A stretch of DNA of 64,000 bases. Source: Toxonevra muliebris (taxonomy: Eukaryota > Arthropoda > Insecta > Diptera > Pallopteridae). Made by a program: the position numbers and the translations under genes. The notes beneath the pieces are model-generated. The model saw only the letters and a list, made by a program, of their open reading frames with translations, was not told where the DNA came from and ran no database searches. The stretch lies in assembly GCA_963691655.1 (NCBI GenBank), contig OY829330.1, forward strand, positions 3,038,001 through 3,102,000, given 5' to 3'. Below, piece by piece: positions 49,201-59,500 of this stretch (positions within the stretch are counted from its first letter, which is position 1; every line of letters begins with the position of its first letter).

Positions 49201-49413
49201 GAACGTCAGGGAATTATACACCAATCAACTAACCTAATATTTGTCGTCAGGCATACCGTTTAGCGTTACCCTACAAATTTTTTTCATTTTATTTAAATAA
49301 ATTTAATATTAAATTTAATTCAAATATTTATTTTTTAATTTTTTTACATTCAATAAATTTAGTGTAATTTTATGTTTAATTGATACAATTTTTATTTTAT
49401 TTATTAAATATAT

Positions 49414-49482
49414 TTGGGCTTAACTCGACGCTTTCCCTTACAGCCTTTTCGAACTCCTGTCTTCTTTCTACCATAAAAACAT
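49414..49482 (-). pseudogene. Possible small basic terminal exon
   Basis: On the minus strand a good acceptor (CTTATTTTTACAG) precedes about 25 codons of very basic sequence (FYGRKKTGVRKGCKGKRR...) ending in TAA at about 49414. An upstream ATG-donor pair (GAAACA|GTAAGA near 49553) exists but joins out of phase. Probably chance or a decayed gene end. Confidence 0.2.
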
Positions 49483-49609
49483 CTGTAAAAATAAGTTAAA
49501 AAATTAAGTTAACTTAATAAATTTGAATCCTGACTTTAAGCATTTCTTACTGTTTCTTTATTCATATTTAAATAGATTTTTACAGCATATTGTACAATAT
49601 ATTACACTA

Positions 49610-50287
49610 GAGTGCCATTAATTTTCGAAAGTCGGAAAATTTTCCGCGGCGAAAATAATCTGTGTAAAATTTCAGGTCAACTGGATAAGGGGAAGTGATG
49701 CCCCAAATTTGGAAAAAACGGTTTTTGTGCACAAAATTCATATTTGATTGTTTATATTTCAGACATTTTTTATTTTACATAAAAACTGTCTTTACAAAAT
49801 TTATAGATCTATCAACGAGGAATAATTCACTCATAGAAATTATAGTTCCTGACCCTACAACTTTCGAGAGCTAGCGAGTGTTTCGAGTTCTCGACAGAAA
49901 AAATTGGTTTCATATTCCAATGAACGACTATGCAACTGATACTATGTTTTTTTTTTAGCGAATAAGAAAAAAAAGCAGTTGTGCGGATAATTACATTTGT
50001 AAAACTTGCTAGATTTAATCGGGTAATTTCAACTTATTTTTTCTTTTATTCTATATGAATGAATTATAAAAAAATAAAATATGTCTGAGATATAAACAAT
50101 CCAATATGAATTTTGTGCACAAAACCCGTTTTTTCCAAATTTGGGAGCTCTTGGGGTACCACTTCCCCTTATCCAATTGACCAGAAATTTTACACAGATT
50201 ATTTTTTGGGTATAACGAACCGATCAAGGGGGTTTCATCAATAGATTTTTCGAAAAAAAAAATTCCCCATATAACTTAATGGCACCT
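49610..50287. mobile_element. Palindromic MITE with TA target duplication
   Basis: 678 bp with ends GAGTGCCATTAA / TTAATGGCACCT, flanked by TA at 49608-49609 and 50288-50289. The arms pair over long blocks (TGTGTAAAATTTC, GGGGAAGTG, CCAAATTTGG, TTTTGTGCACAAAA) at about 49665-49760 and 50105-50200. TA duplication suggests mobilisation by a Tc1/mariner-like transposase. No coding sequence. Confidence 0.75.
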
Positions 50288-50338
50288 TAATATTACACAC
50301 AACTAGCTAGTTTTAAAATTTTTAACTGATACTTTTAG

Positions 50339-50388
50339 TAGTAGTACTACACAAATGATGGGTCAGATGGCCGATATTGTTCTTGTAG
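50339..50388 (+). pseudogene. Second copy of the exon found in the array (opposite strand)
   Basis: The sequence from the acceptor ACTTTTAG through MMGQMAD to GTTCTTG matches the first exon at 16293-16225, with about four substitutions. The match also includes about 15 bp of upstream intron-like sequence. It ends abruptly near 50388, where AGTGTTACG begins. Confidence 0.5.
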
Positions 50389-50390
50389 GG

Positions 50391-50920
50391 AGTGTTACGA
50401 CGTTACCATGGCTTACTCGATACCTGTAATCATTAAAAATATAGAGTAATAGTATCGATGCTACTCAAATATTTGACTAAAAATATCGATATTTATTCGT
50501 ATCGTACTCATCCCATTCTTTCCAAAACAATTTAAAGTTATCAAATAAAAAAGAAATATATGTATAAAATTATTTCAAATCAAATTTACTTACATTCATG
50601 TTAAAATTGTTTTCTGATTTACATAGAAAAACCTTTATAAAATTTATGAATTCATGCTAAAAAATTTCTGTGAATATTTTTAAATCAAGATGAGCTTGAA
50701 TGGCTTTGCATAGTAAAACTCCAAAAAAATAATGCTTGATTTTAAAAAAAGAAGAATGAACATTTGCTTTAAGGAAGAACTTCCTATTATTTCTTGAAAA
50801 ATAAGTTCCAAATTGTCACTAGAAACGGTACTTAAAAAAACGGTTGCCAACTTATTTTGAATGCCACTGAAGCTCATTATGAAGTATGAAAATGAAGTAT
50901 AGTTTTTCTTAAAGTTAGAT
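50391..50920. other. Unassigned DNA, possible end of a composite element
   Basis: AGTGTTACG at 50391 is mirrored by CGTAACACT at 52107-52115. Nearby sequence has TCGAT-rich words (AGTATCGATGCTACTC). The two ends may bound a composite 1.7-kb element that holds the repeats at 50921-51995, but I found no convincing target duplication. Confidence 0.35.
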
Positions 50921-51345
50921 GCATTTTTTCAAAAAGTAGCCATTTTGAATTTTTGACAAGTAAGAGGAACATTTTAGAGATGTATTTTTTGAAATGGGAA
51001 CAAAAGAGTGAGTTATTAGTAGATTATTAATACTACTTTTATTACTTAGTACTAAATTATAAATTTTATTTATTATAAAAAAAGTATTAATGTTATTTAA
51101 ATTTGTTTTCTTTATAAGCAAATACCTTGAACATGTTTAGAGTTAATGAATAATATAAAAAGCAGCAACTTCTTCTTTCTATGTGCATGCAAATTATTTT
51201 CTTATAAATTCTCACTTAAAAATTGAGCCATGAAAATATAACGCTGTTGCAAAAAGAAAAATTGTACCAAAAGAAATGTTTTCCCAATTGTCAAAGTTCC
51301 TCTTACTTGTCAAAATGCAGCTACCTTCTTAATTTGTCTGCCATG
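50921..51345. repeat. MITE-like repeat, copy a
   Basis: Left end TTTTTGACAAGTAAGAGGAAC (near 50950) and right end GTTCCTCTTACTTGTCAA (near 51295) form an inverted repeat of about 20 bp inside slightly longer imperfect arms. The interior is AT-rich. The minus-strand and plus-strand short frames here are non-coding. Confidence 0.6.
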
Positions 51346-51472
51346 GTTTTACTAGCAAACGTTGGCTTTATAAATTTCAGAGTTGATTTATTAAGTATCA
51401 AAATTATTTTCATATTAAAAATTTTTAAATTTCGCAACAATAAATTTGAGTTACAAGCATGGTAGGGATGAT

Positions 51473-51995
51473 AGATACATTTTTTCAAAAAGTAGGCATT
51501 TTGAATGTTTGACAAGTAAGAGGAACATTTTAGAGATGCATTTTGTGAAATGAGTTCAAAGTGAAATTTAGTAGGAGTTGTTTAATACTACTTCTTATGG
51601 CTAGTATAAGTTTTATTTGTATTATTTGTGATAAACAAAGTATAAACAATGTTACACAAATTTGTTTTTTTTTATAAACAAACATTATTGAGTAACTTGA
51701 ACGGTGCTAAAAGAGTTAATATATAGGATAAAAGCAGCCAGTAATTCGTTTTATGTACATGCAACACTGTTTTGAAGTTTGTTGGAATTTATATTTTAAA
51801 TATAATTTTGCGAATATAAATTTTTAATACTACATAAATTTTTTTTTTTATAAATTCTCACTTAATAATGAACCATAAACATACAACTCTGTTGCAAGAA
51901 AAAAAGAATAATATCAAACAAATGTTTTCCCATTTGTCAAAGTTCCTCTTATTTGTCAAAATGCATCTACTTTCCTAATTCTTCTGCCATCGTTA
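51473..51995. repeat. MITE-like repeat, copy b (tandem to copy a)
   Basis: A direct, diverged repeat of 50921-51345 with the same ends (GTTTGACAAGTAAGAGGAAC near 51508 and GTTCCTCTTATTTGTCAA near 51943). The interior is about 100 bp longer than in copy a. Confidence 0.6.
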
Positions 51996-52115
51996 CAAGT
52001 AAATACGCATGTGTTTTACTCGATCCCAAGTAAATACTCATTTGAAACTATAGAGTACAAAAAGTACTCAGTGCTCGAAAAAAGTATATGTATTTACTCC
52101 TATCGACGTAACACT

Positions 52116-52448
52116 ACACACAACTTCTATTAAATGGGTAGGTATGGTATGCTGTATAGTAATGGTCCTATCAAGCTTTCTTTTTATATTAACCATCGAA
52201 TATAAAACATCGTTTTATCTCTCATAATTGTTATGTTCAAAGTCTAATAAACAGTGTATTTATACCGCTCATCCCTGATTTTCATTTTACATATATTATT
52301 TTTTTCGTATGTTAACATCATTTTTTGTTGGTATTACATTGGATTACAAAATTCCAGATCGCTGAATACAAAAACCAGATTCATTTCTTATCATTTGCTA
52401 AGTTTTTGAAATAAGACAAAATGAAGATTTTTGGGTAGAACTATAACT
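52116..52448. other. Unassigned AT-rich DNA
   Basis: No coding sequence or repeat boundary recognised. Confidence 0.5.
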
Positions 52449-52770
52449 TACGGACAAATATCTCGTCAACTATAGTTTCGATCGACCCGAGCTATTAATC
52501 ACTGCAGAATAAAATGCACAAAATTGAATTATTACGCATGAGTGGTTTGTCATTTTCAATAGCAGAATAAATTTTGCGAAAAATTTCGAATTTTTTATTT
52601 AAAATTTTTGTAGTGGAATGACCTATCTAAAATATTAAACTTGAGATTTTGTGGGAAAGCGCTACTGAGCCTACGACTTGTGGAAAATGGATATATTTTA
52701 TTAAATTATATTTTCAATGATAGCTTGGCTTAGCTGAAACTATAGTTGATGAGATATTTGCCCGTAAACT
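52449..52770. repeat. Inverted repeat (small foldback element)
   Basis: The arm at 52449-52500 (ACGGACAAATATCTCGTCAA, then CTATAGTTTCG...) pairs with 52719-52770 (GAAACTATAGTTGATGAGAT then ATTTGCCCGTA) with few mismatches. The loop is about 220 bp. The outer boundaries are uncertain. Confidence 0.65.
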
Positions 52771-53040
52771 GTATTCCCATAAGAAAAAATATAAATGGGA
52801 TTTTCGCATTCCCGTTATATTCTCACTGAGTTACAGTGAGTTACAGTGAGTGGGGGGCCTTGGGGGCGGAGAACACAAGGTAAAGTCTGTGACCGGCTCA
52901 GGAGAGTCCACATTCGATCCTTGCGCTTCTCCGTCTCAAGTCGACACACAGCCTCCTCGTGGCGCCCCCTGGATAGCGATCTGACAACCGTCAGTGAGCT
53001 AACTAATGCGTGCGGCGGGATTCTCCTTGACCTTGAATGA

Positions 53041-53860
53041 ATGGTTGTGCGTCGGGTTTGGAACCCACCACGTCAAAAACAATCCCCAATGAATCCAATA
53101 AAGAAGCCTCGGATAACGGACTCCCCTAATGTTGACGACCCCCGCAAACGCCCAAAGGACTACGATTTACGGATATGCACCTGGAATGTCCGGACCCTTT
53201 ACAGGGAAGGTGCCTCTATCCAGCTGGTAGATGTCCTCGGACGATATCGAGCTGACACCACCGCTATACAGGAAATGCGATGGACGGGACAGGGTTGCTC
53301 CAAAAGAGCATCCTGTGACATCTACTACAGCTGTCATGATTCACGACACGAATTTGGTGTCCGGTTTGTGGTTGGGAAGAGACTCCGCCATCTTGTCTCA
53401 AGGTTCACGCCCGTGAACGAGCGCCTAGCCACTATCCGCATCAAGGCAAAACTCTTTAACATCAGCCTGATTTGTGTTCATGCACCGACGGATGAGAAGG
53501 ACGAAGTGACAAAGATGACTTCTACGAGCTCCTCGACAAAACCTATGAGCACTGCCCCCGCCACGATATTAAAATCGTGCTAGGCGACTTTAATGCCAAG
53601 GTGGGCAGGGAGGGTCTCTTTGGTTCGACGATCGGAAAATTCAGTCTCCATGACGAAACTACCGACAACGGTATGAGACTGATCGACTTCGCCGCGGCAA
53701 GAAACATGACAGTTAGTAGCACCAGATTCCAGCATCGAGATATCCATAAGGCCACCTGGCTGTCCCCTGATCAAAATACACGTAACCAAATTGATCACGT
53801 TGAGATCGACGTGGCACGCTTCCAGTATACTGGACGTACGCACAATACGTGGCGGTAACA
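53041..53860 (+). pseudogene. LINE endonuclease domain
   Basis: Exonuclease-endonuclease-phosphatase fold: ICTWNVRTLYREG (near 53176), IQEMRWTGQG with the catalytic Glu, ISLICVHAPT, then after a frameshift near 53510 LGDFNAKVG (near 53580), GMRLIDFAAARNM and NQIDHVEID. The usual SDH near the C-terminus reads NSNHFLV in the next frame (near 53868), so the catalytic Asp is changed. The ATG at 53041 directly follows a short upstream frame that ends in TGA. The minus-strand frames here are shadows. Confidence 0.8.
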
Positions 53861-55057
53861 TCAACTCGAACCACTTCTTGGTTTCAGCCAAGGTCCGCAC
53901 ACGCCTCTATGCAGCGAAACGCGTACGTACTAGTACACAGAGAAAGCTCGATATCGAAAAGCTGCAATCACAACGGACAGCCGACGCCTTCGCTAATCGA
54001 CTCTCACTCCTCCTTTCCCAAAACACCCCTCAACTCGATGATATATGCGCGCAGTGGACGCACATTTCCCGCTCTATGCGTAGAGCTGCCGAAGAGGTGC
54101 TAGGCTACCACCGTCGACGGCTAAATATGTGGTACGACCAAGAGTGTCGCGATGCGACTGAAGCGAAAAATGCAGTATATCGAGCCACCCTGCACTCAGT
54201 TTCAACGCGAGCTGCTAAGGAGCGATACAGAGAGTTGAGGAGGGAGGAGAAACGTCTTTTTGGCCGCAAGAAACGAGAGGAAGAAAGACGTGTGTGCGAC
54301 GATATCGAGATGCTTGGAGACAGGAATGAGGTTCGAAAATTCTTCAAAAAAAATAAGACGCCTGACTAACGGTTTGAAGACCGGCGCCTCTTCCTGCAAG
54401 GACGAAGACGGAAATCTGGTGACAGATGTCCAGGGTACTATGAGGTTATGGAGGGAACACTTCTCGCAGCTGTTAAATGGTGATTACGACAACAATCCCA
54501 CCATTCGGGAAGCTGTTCCGTAAACCCCAATCACTGATGGCGTTGAAGTACCGCCGCCCGACTATGACGAGGTCTTAACAGCCATCGCTCGGCTGAAAAA
54601 CAATAAGGCTGCGGGTGCAGATGGCCTGCCTGCTGATTTGTTTAAGACTGCAGGCGAAGAGCTCACAAAACGCATCCACGAGCTTTTATGCAGAATATGG
54701 TCGGATGAAAGCATGCCCAGTGATTGGAACCTCAGCGTACTCTGCCCAATCCACAAGAAAGGTGATTCCACGATCCGCGCCAACTACCGTGGGATAAGCC
54801 TTCTTAACATCGCATACAAGGTTCTATCGAGCGTACTATGTGAAAGACTGAAGCCCATCGTCAACAAACTGATTGGACCTTATCAGTGTGACTTCAGGCC
54901 TGGTAAATCCACAATCGACCAGATATTCACACTACGCCAAATCTGGAAAAGACCTGAGAAAAACAAATCGACACACACCATCTATTCGTCGATTATAAAG
55001 CCGCTTTCGACAGCACGATTAGAGATCACCTATACGCCGCAATGTCTGGTTTTGGTA
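53860..55057 (+). pseudogene. LINE linker and reverse transcriptase, N-terminal half
   Basis: A basic, Arg- and Glu-rich linker (LGYHRRRLNMWYDQECRDA ... EKRLFGRKKREEERR) leads to RT. RT blocks: ADGLPADLFK (near 54618), PIHKKGD, NYRGISLLNIAYKVLS (near 54783) and a FRPGKSTIDQIF block (near 54893). Frameshifts near 54350 and 54955 and a stop at 54521-54523 break the frame. The palm start (DYKAAFDST) is readable in another frame near 55000. The reading ends at SGFG, where the BEL insertion begins. Confidence 0.8.
55054..55057. repeat. Target site duplication of the BEL element, left copy (GGTA)
   Basis: GGTA here and at 63424-63427. Joining the flanks through one copy gives the RT reading SGFG-IPAKLIRL, so it marks a clean insertion. 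Confidence 0.85.
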
Positions 55058-55390
55058 TGTTAATGCATTGGCTGGATTCAAAGCAAAATCTCCCAGGTGT
55101 GTTTGCAAAGTAAAAATAAGAAAAAATATAACACAAGGGTTTTATATTGTATTAAAGTTTCAGGTTTTATTGAATATAAATGCTTACGTGTTCGCTTGTT
55201 GAAAAAGGTATCAAGAGTGATTATTAACAATGATGTCAAAACGGACATAAGCTAGCATCATAGAACCGATGTAAAGAAAAGCTTTTTCTAACAACGGTTT
55301 CTTGCAAAAAGCGAACAACTATATTCGAATTTAAATATATTGATTTAGATAAAAGATAAATACACTGAAAGAAGGAATATGGCTTAAACA
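55058..55390 (-). repeat. BEL 3' LTR
   Basis: 333 bp with TG...CA ends. Next to it, on the internal side, is a purine-rich stretch on the minus strand (GCAAGGGGGCCGGCAA, 55391-55406) that is the likely polypurine tract. Confidence 0.92.
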
Positions 55391-55687
55391 TTGCCGGCCC
55401 CCTTGCAGTGTCTCACGCTGCAAAAATAATTGAGAACTTAAAATAATACTAGAAATACGTAAATTATAGTAAATTAAATTATATATATTTTTTTTTTTTT
55501 TTTTTTTTTTTAATTCATTTAATATCTTAAACTTATTTACAGGATATATGTTGCGTAGTAAGTTAGTTAATTCATTGAGCTTTTTCTTTTTTTTTTTTTT
55601 TACGGTAATTTGTGAAATATTCAAAAAAAATAAAAGTAGTTTAATGTAAAAACCAAGAGGGTTAAAAAGAACCCGACTGTTCTTGGG
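55391..55687 (-). other. BEL 3' untranslated region
   Basis: About 300 bp between the last frame and the 3' LTR, with long A/T runs (55488-55512 and 55586-55602) and the purine tract beside the LTR. Confidence 0.6.
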
Positions 55688-56149
55688 TTAAGGTTGACAC
55701 GGGCCAGAAAGGACCCACCCAAAAACAGTATCCTGTGCAAGAGGTAAGCCAGGATTTGTAATTAAACCAGGTCTAATAACTTTGTGGTAGATTTCTGATC
55801 CAAGTATGATAGATACCGCAGTTGAACGATTGAAATGAGGATCCGCCAGTCGAAGATTGTGGAATTTCTCTTTTATACGTTCATCAATGTGCTCCATAGG
55901 AGTTTTAAAGTTAAAAGGAGGACAGACCTTTGCATATACTTCTAGCCGTACAGCATTATCATGCGGAGACAGGATCGTGATACAGACGACGTCATCTTGG
56001 TCTATTTTGCTCACCGATAAACGCAACTGTTGCACTAGTGTTTGTGAGATTCTACTCATGCTGCAACAAGTATCTAAAAGGATTCTGGCCAAATGTTTGG
56101 ATGTATTAACCATTACGTACGCTAATGTAGTCGGAAATAAGACCGGCAC
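55688..56149 (-). CDS. BEL accessory frame 2: second retropepsin-like domain
   Basis: About 153 codons. The first ATG lies downstream at about 56110 (after TLAYV), so translation probably comes by a +1 shift from the preceding knuckle frame or from that ATG. It resembles the polyprotein's own protease: ARILLDTCCSMSRIS at the active site, LADPHF, SIILGSEIYHKVI and a VFGWVLSGP end match ALIDPASEASFIS, WADPHF, DILIGADLYPHVI and IFGWILTGP. The active site reads D-T-C where retropepsins have D-T/S-G, so activity is uncertain. It ends about 300 bp before the 3' LTR. Confidence 0.75.
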   Translation of the reverse strand: MPVLFPTTLAYVMVNTSKHLARILLDTCCSMSRISQTLVQQLRLSVSKIDQDDVVCITILSPHDNAVRLEVYAKVCPPFNFKTPMEHIDERIKEKFHNLRLADPHFNRSTAVSIILGSEIYHKVIRPGLITNPGLPLAQDTVFGWVLSGPCQP

Positions 56150-56447
56150 TCTCTGAATCGCTGTAGCCTGTTTCGTGATTATTGGAGTTCTCTTTTTTTA
56201 AACGATTACTAGCATGAATTAGCGAATTATGACCACGATTACAATATTTGCAAAGCAGTTTGCTTGTGCAGTTTTTAGCAATATGAGAATGCGCTAAGCA
56301 TCTAGAGCAATATCGGTGAAGTAAAATAGCACGAAGACGTTTTTCTAAGTTCATAGCAAGGAACTTTTGGCAATAACGAAGAGGATGAGACCGCTTGCAA
56401 AGTCTGCATTTTTTGTTGTTGATTTCGGTAGTAATGTTAGAGTTCAT
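56106..56447 (-). CDS. BEL accessory frame 1: second zinc-knuckle region
   Basis: 113 codons starting at ATG 56447, 60 bp after the gag-pol stop. The Cys/His pattern (CRLCKRSHPLRYCQKFLAM, YCSRCLAHSHIAKNC, LCKYCNRGHNSLIH) parallels the knuckle block of the main polyprotein at residues 345-410, but the sequence is clearly diverged. A splice acceptor-like CTAG| lies just before the ATG (near 56454), so it could be made from a spliced subgenomic RNA, as env is in other LTR elements. Its last 44 bases overlap the next frame in another phase. Confidence 0.75.
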   Translation of the reverse strand: MNSNITTEINNKKCRLCKRSHPLRYCQKFLAMNLEKRLRAILLHRYCSRCLAHSHIAKNCTSKLLCKYCNRGHNSLIHASNRLKKENSNNHETGYSDSESAGLISDYISVRNG

Positions 56448-56506
56448 TTTGACCTAGGTTATATAAAAGATAGCTGTTACAGTGCACAATTTTTGTTTTG
56501 TTGTTT

Positions 56507-59500
56507 TTAGTTTGATAAAACAATTAATTTAGTAAGAGAGCGAGTGATGATCCCACGATCAGTTTTAATATCTGCGACCCTAACTCGTTTATCCTTACCA
56601 GGATAAACTGTAAGAACTCTTCCTAAGCGCCATAAAGTAGGAGGAAGATTTTCTTGACTGACAATAACTAAGTCGTCCACCGAAAGGTTTCTGGAAGGAA
56701 ATTGCCACTTGTAACGTTTATGTAACTCTTTAAGGTACTCCTCTTTCCATCTCAAAGCAATTTGTTGGCTTAAAGCTTTCATTTTTTGCCATCTATTGAT
56801 TATGCTTATTGATTTATCAGAAATAATTTGCTCTGGAGGAGCCAAAAGTGGTCCTCCTGTGAGGAAATGACCTGGAGTCAAAGGAGATACGTCAGTTGGA
56901 TTTTCTGACATGGGACTAATTGGCCGAGAGTTTAGACAAGCTTCAATTCTAGACAAAAGTGTTGAGAACTCTTCGAAAGTGTATCTATGAGGTGAAGCTA
57001 ATTTACGAAAATGGAGTTTGAAACTTTTAACTCCTGCTTCCCATAAACCACCCATGTGGGGAGAGCCAGCGGGAATGAAATTCCATTTGATTGCATGATG
57101 AGAGAAGCTATTACAAACAGAATCCCTAAATTGCTTCATGAATTGTTCGAAGTCCTTTTTAAATGTCTTTGACGCACCAACAAAATTGGTACCATTGTCA
57201 GAATATATCGTATCTGGACATCCTCGACGTGAAGTAAATCGAGTGAAAGCGGCTAAAAAGGCAGGCGATGAAAGGTCGCTAACCGCTTCTAAATGGATAG
57301 CTTTAGTCGAAAAGCAGACAAAGATACATACGTAACCTTTAGTAATAAGGCATGCTCTACCTGTATAGTTTTTGATTTCGAAAGGGCCAGCAAAGTCAAC
57401 CCCGGTATTATGAAACGCACGATTGAGAACAGTGCGCTCTGGAGGCAAAGCAGCCATGATTTGAGACGCTTTACGTTTTTTATCAAGTAAACATATTTTG
57501 CATTTATGAATTAATGTTTTAATAAGGTTTTTAGCTTTCGGAATCCAATATTCCTGTCGAATCAAACGTAAAGTGAGTGAATTGCCACCGTGTATGGTTA
57601 TATTATGAATGAATGAAACTAAAAGATGAGAAAATTTACTATTATATGGTAGAATTATCGGATGTCTTTCACTAAAGGAAAGAGTTGGAGAATGTGCAAG
57701 ACGACCATTAATTCGCATAATATTTTCCCTATCTAAGAAAGGATTCAAAGTAAGAATATTGCTTTTCGAATTGAGAGGTTTTTTGTCGACTAAACATTTG
57801 TATTCTGACGAGAAATACATTTTCTGGCAGAGAGAAATCAAACAATTTTTTGTGTTTCGTATTTCTGCATTCGAAATAGCAACCGTATTGTAATTAAATT
57901 TATCTTTTAAACGACGATGAGTTTTGTGATAGAAGCGAAGCACGTAAGAAATCACACGTAGTGCTCGTGAAAAGGAGGAAAATCTATCAAGAATATCATC
58001 TTCAACATCTAAAAGCGTGCTAAGAACCTTGACATTTCTGACTTCTATTAATGTTTCCAGATTGTTTAATTTAGAAGGTGGCCACTCAGACATATCTAAG
58101 CAGAGCCACACCGGTCCATGCCACCATAACGAATTTTCATTTAACTCTTGAGGAATGAGACCTCGGCTACATAAGTCAGCAGGATTATCATGTGTATCAA
58201 CGTGAAACCAGTTTTTAGCATATGGCTTCTGTTGTATTTTGCTAACACGGTTAGCGACAAAGGTCGACCATGTACTTGGTGTTTTTTGAAGCCATGATAA
58301 CACAATAGTTGAATCGGTCCAGCAAAAAACTTCATTAACAATAATATCAAGTTCAGGCATAAGTGAATCAAGCATTTCAGATAAAAGGACTGCCCCACAT
58401 AGCTCCAATCTTGGTAAGGAAACAGTTTTTATCGGAGCTACTCTTGTTTTTGATACAAGTAAATGGGTGCAAAAAACGTTTGTTGGTTTACGGATGCGGA
58501 TATAGATCGCCGCCCCGTATGCTTTCTCTGAGGCATCAGAAAAAGCATGGATTTGTACTTGGTCTTCTGGAGTATAATCAATCCAACGAGGAATTTTTAT
58601 CATATTTATGTGCGGATAATTTTCAAGAAATTCTTGCCATTTTTTTTCAGTGGATACCGGAAGTAAATCATCCCAACCTATATTATCGAGCCAAACAATT
58701 TGCATCAAGATTTTAGCTATTACGATAATAGGTGTCAACCACCCTACAGGGTCAAAGAGTTTAGCGATCATAGAAAGAATTTCTCTCTTCGTATGTGAGC
58801 CTTTGCACTGAATAGAGGGGACTTTAAAGTAAAATTTATCAATGCACGCATTCCAACGGACGCCTAATGTTTTTGCAACACTAGAATCTTCAAAGTTGAG
58901 AAATTCAATATCTAATAAATGTGCTTTAGGCAAATCATTAAGGATTTTCTTGCTGTTTGACGTCCATTTGCGTAAAGAAAAACCTGCAGAATTTAAAGCA
59001 GCTATAAGTTCATTGCGTGCTTGGATAGCTGATTGCAGATTGTGCGCGCCGGCGAGAACATCATCGACGTACATTGACTTTCTAAGTATATGTGCAGCTA
59101 AGGGATACCTATCTTGAACATCATTTGCTAGCTGTAGAAGCGTTCGTATCGCAAGATAGGGTGCACAGTTTACCCCAAAAGTTACAGTTTGTAACTCATA
59201 CTCTTTAATTTCAAAGTCAGGAGAAGAGCGGTATAAAATTCGTTGAAAAGATCTATGTGCTGGATCGACCAGAATTTGACGATACATCTTTTGAATATCA
59301 CTATTGAAAACAAATTGGAATAGCCGCCATCGCAAAAGAAGTTGGGCTAAGTCTGCTTGAAGGACTGGTCCAACATGTAACATATCGTTGAGGCTACATC
59401 CATTAGAAGTCTTATTTGAGGCATTAAAAACAACACGAAGTGATGTGGTAAGACTTTCAGGTTTTATGACAGGGTGATGCGGTAGGTAGCAATGTCCAAA

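Larger units (their letters stand above)
52826..55057 (+). mobile_element. LINE (RTE-like), left part, split by the BEL element
   Basis: A non-LTR retrotransposon. It begins with a GC-richer 5' region that includes GAGTTACAGT repeated about three times (52826-52851). An apurinic-type endonuclease domain and then an RT domain follow. At 55057 the RT is cut inside the block before its catalytic motif, and the rest resumes at 63424 after the BEL element. The GC content (near 50%) contrasts with the surrounding DNA. Several frameshifts make it inactive. Placement in the RTE clade rests on remembered resemblance and is moderate. Confidence 0.8.

Noticed and set aside
58363..59117. Plus-strand frames of 60-117 codons inside the BEL gag-pol region
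   Set aside because: They are antisense shadows of the 1,790-codon frame and carry no motifs of their own.
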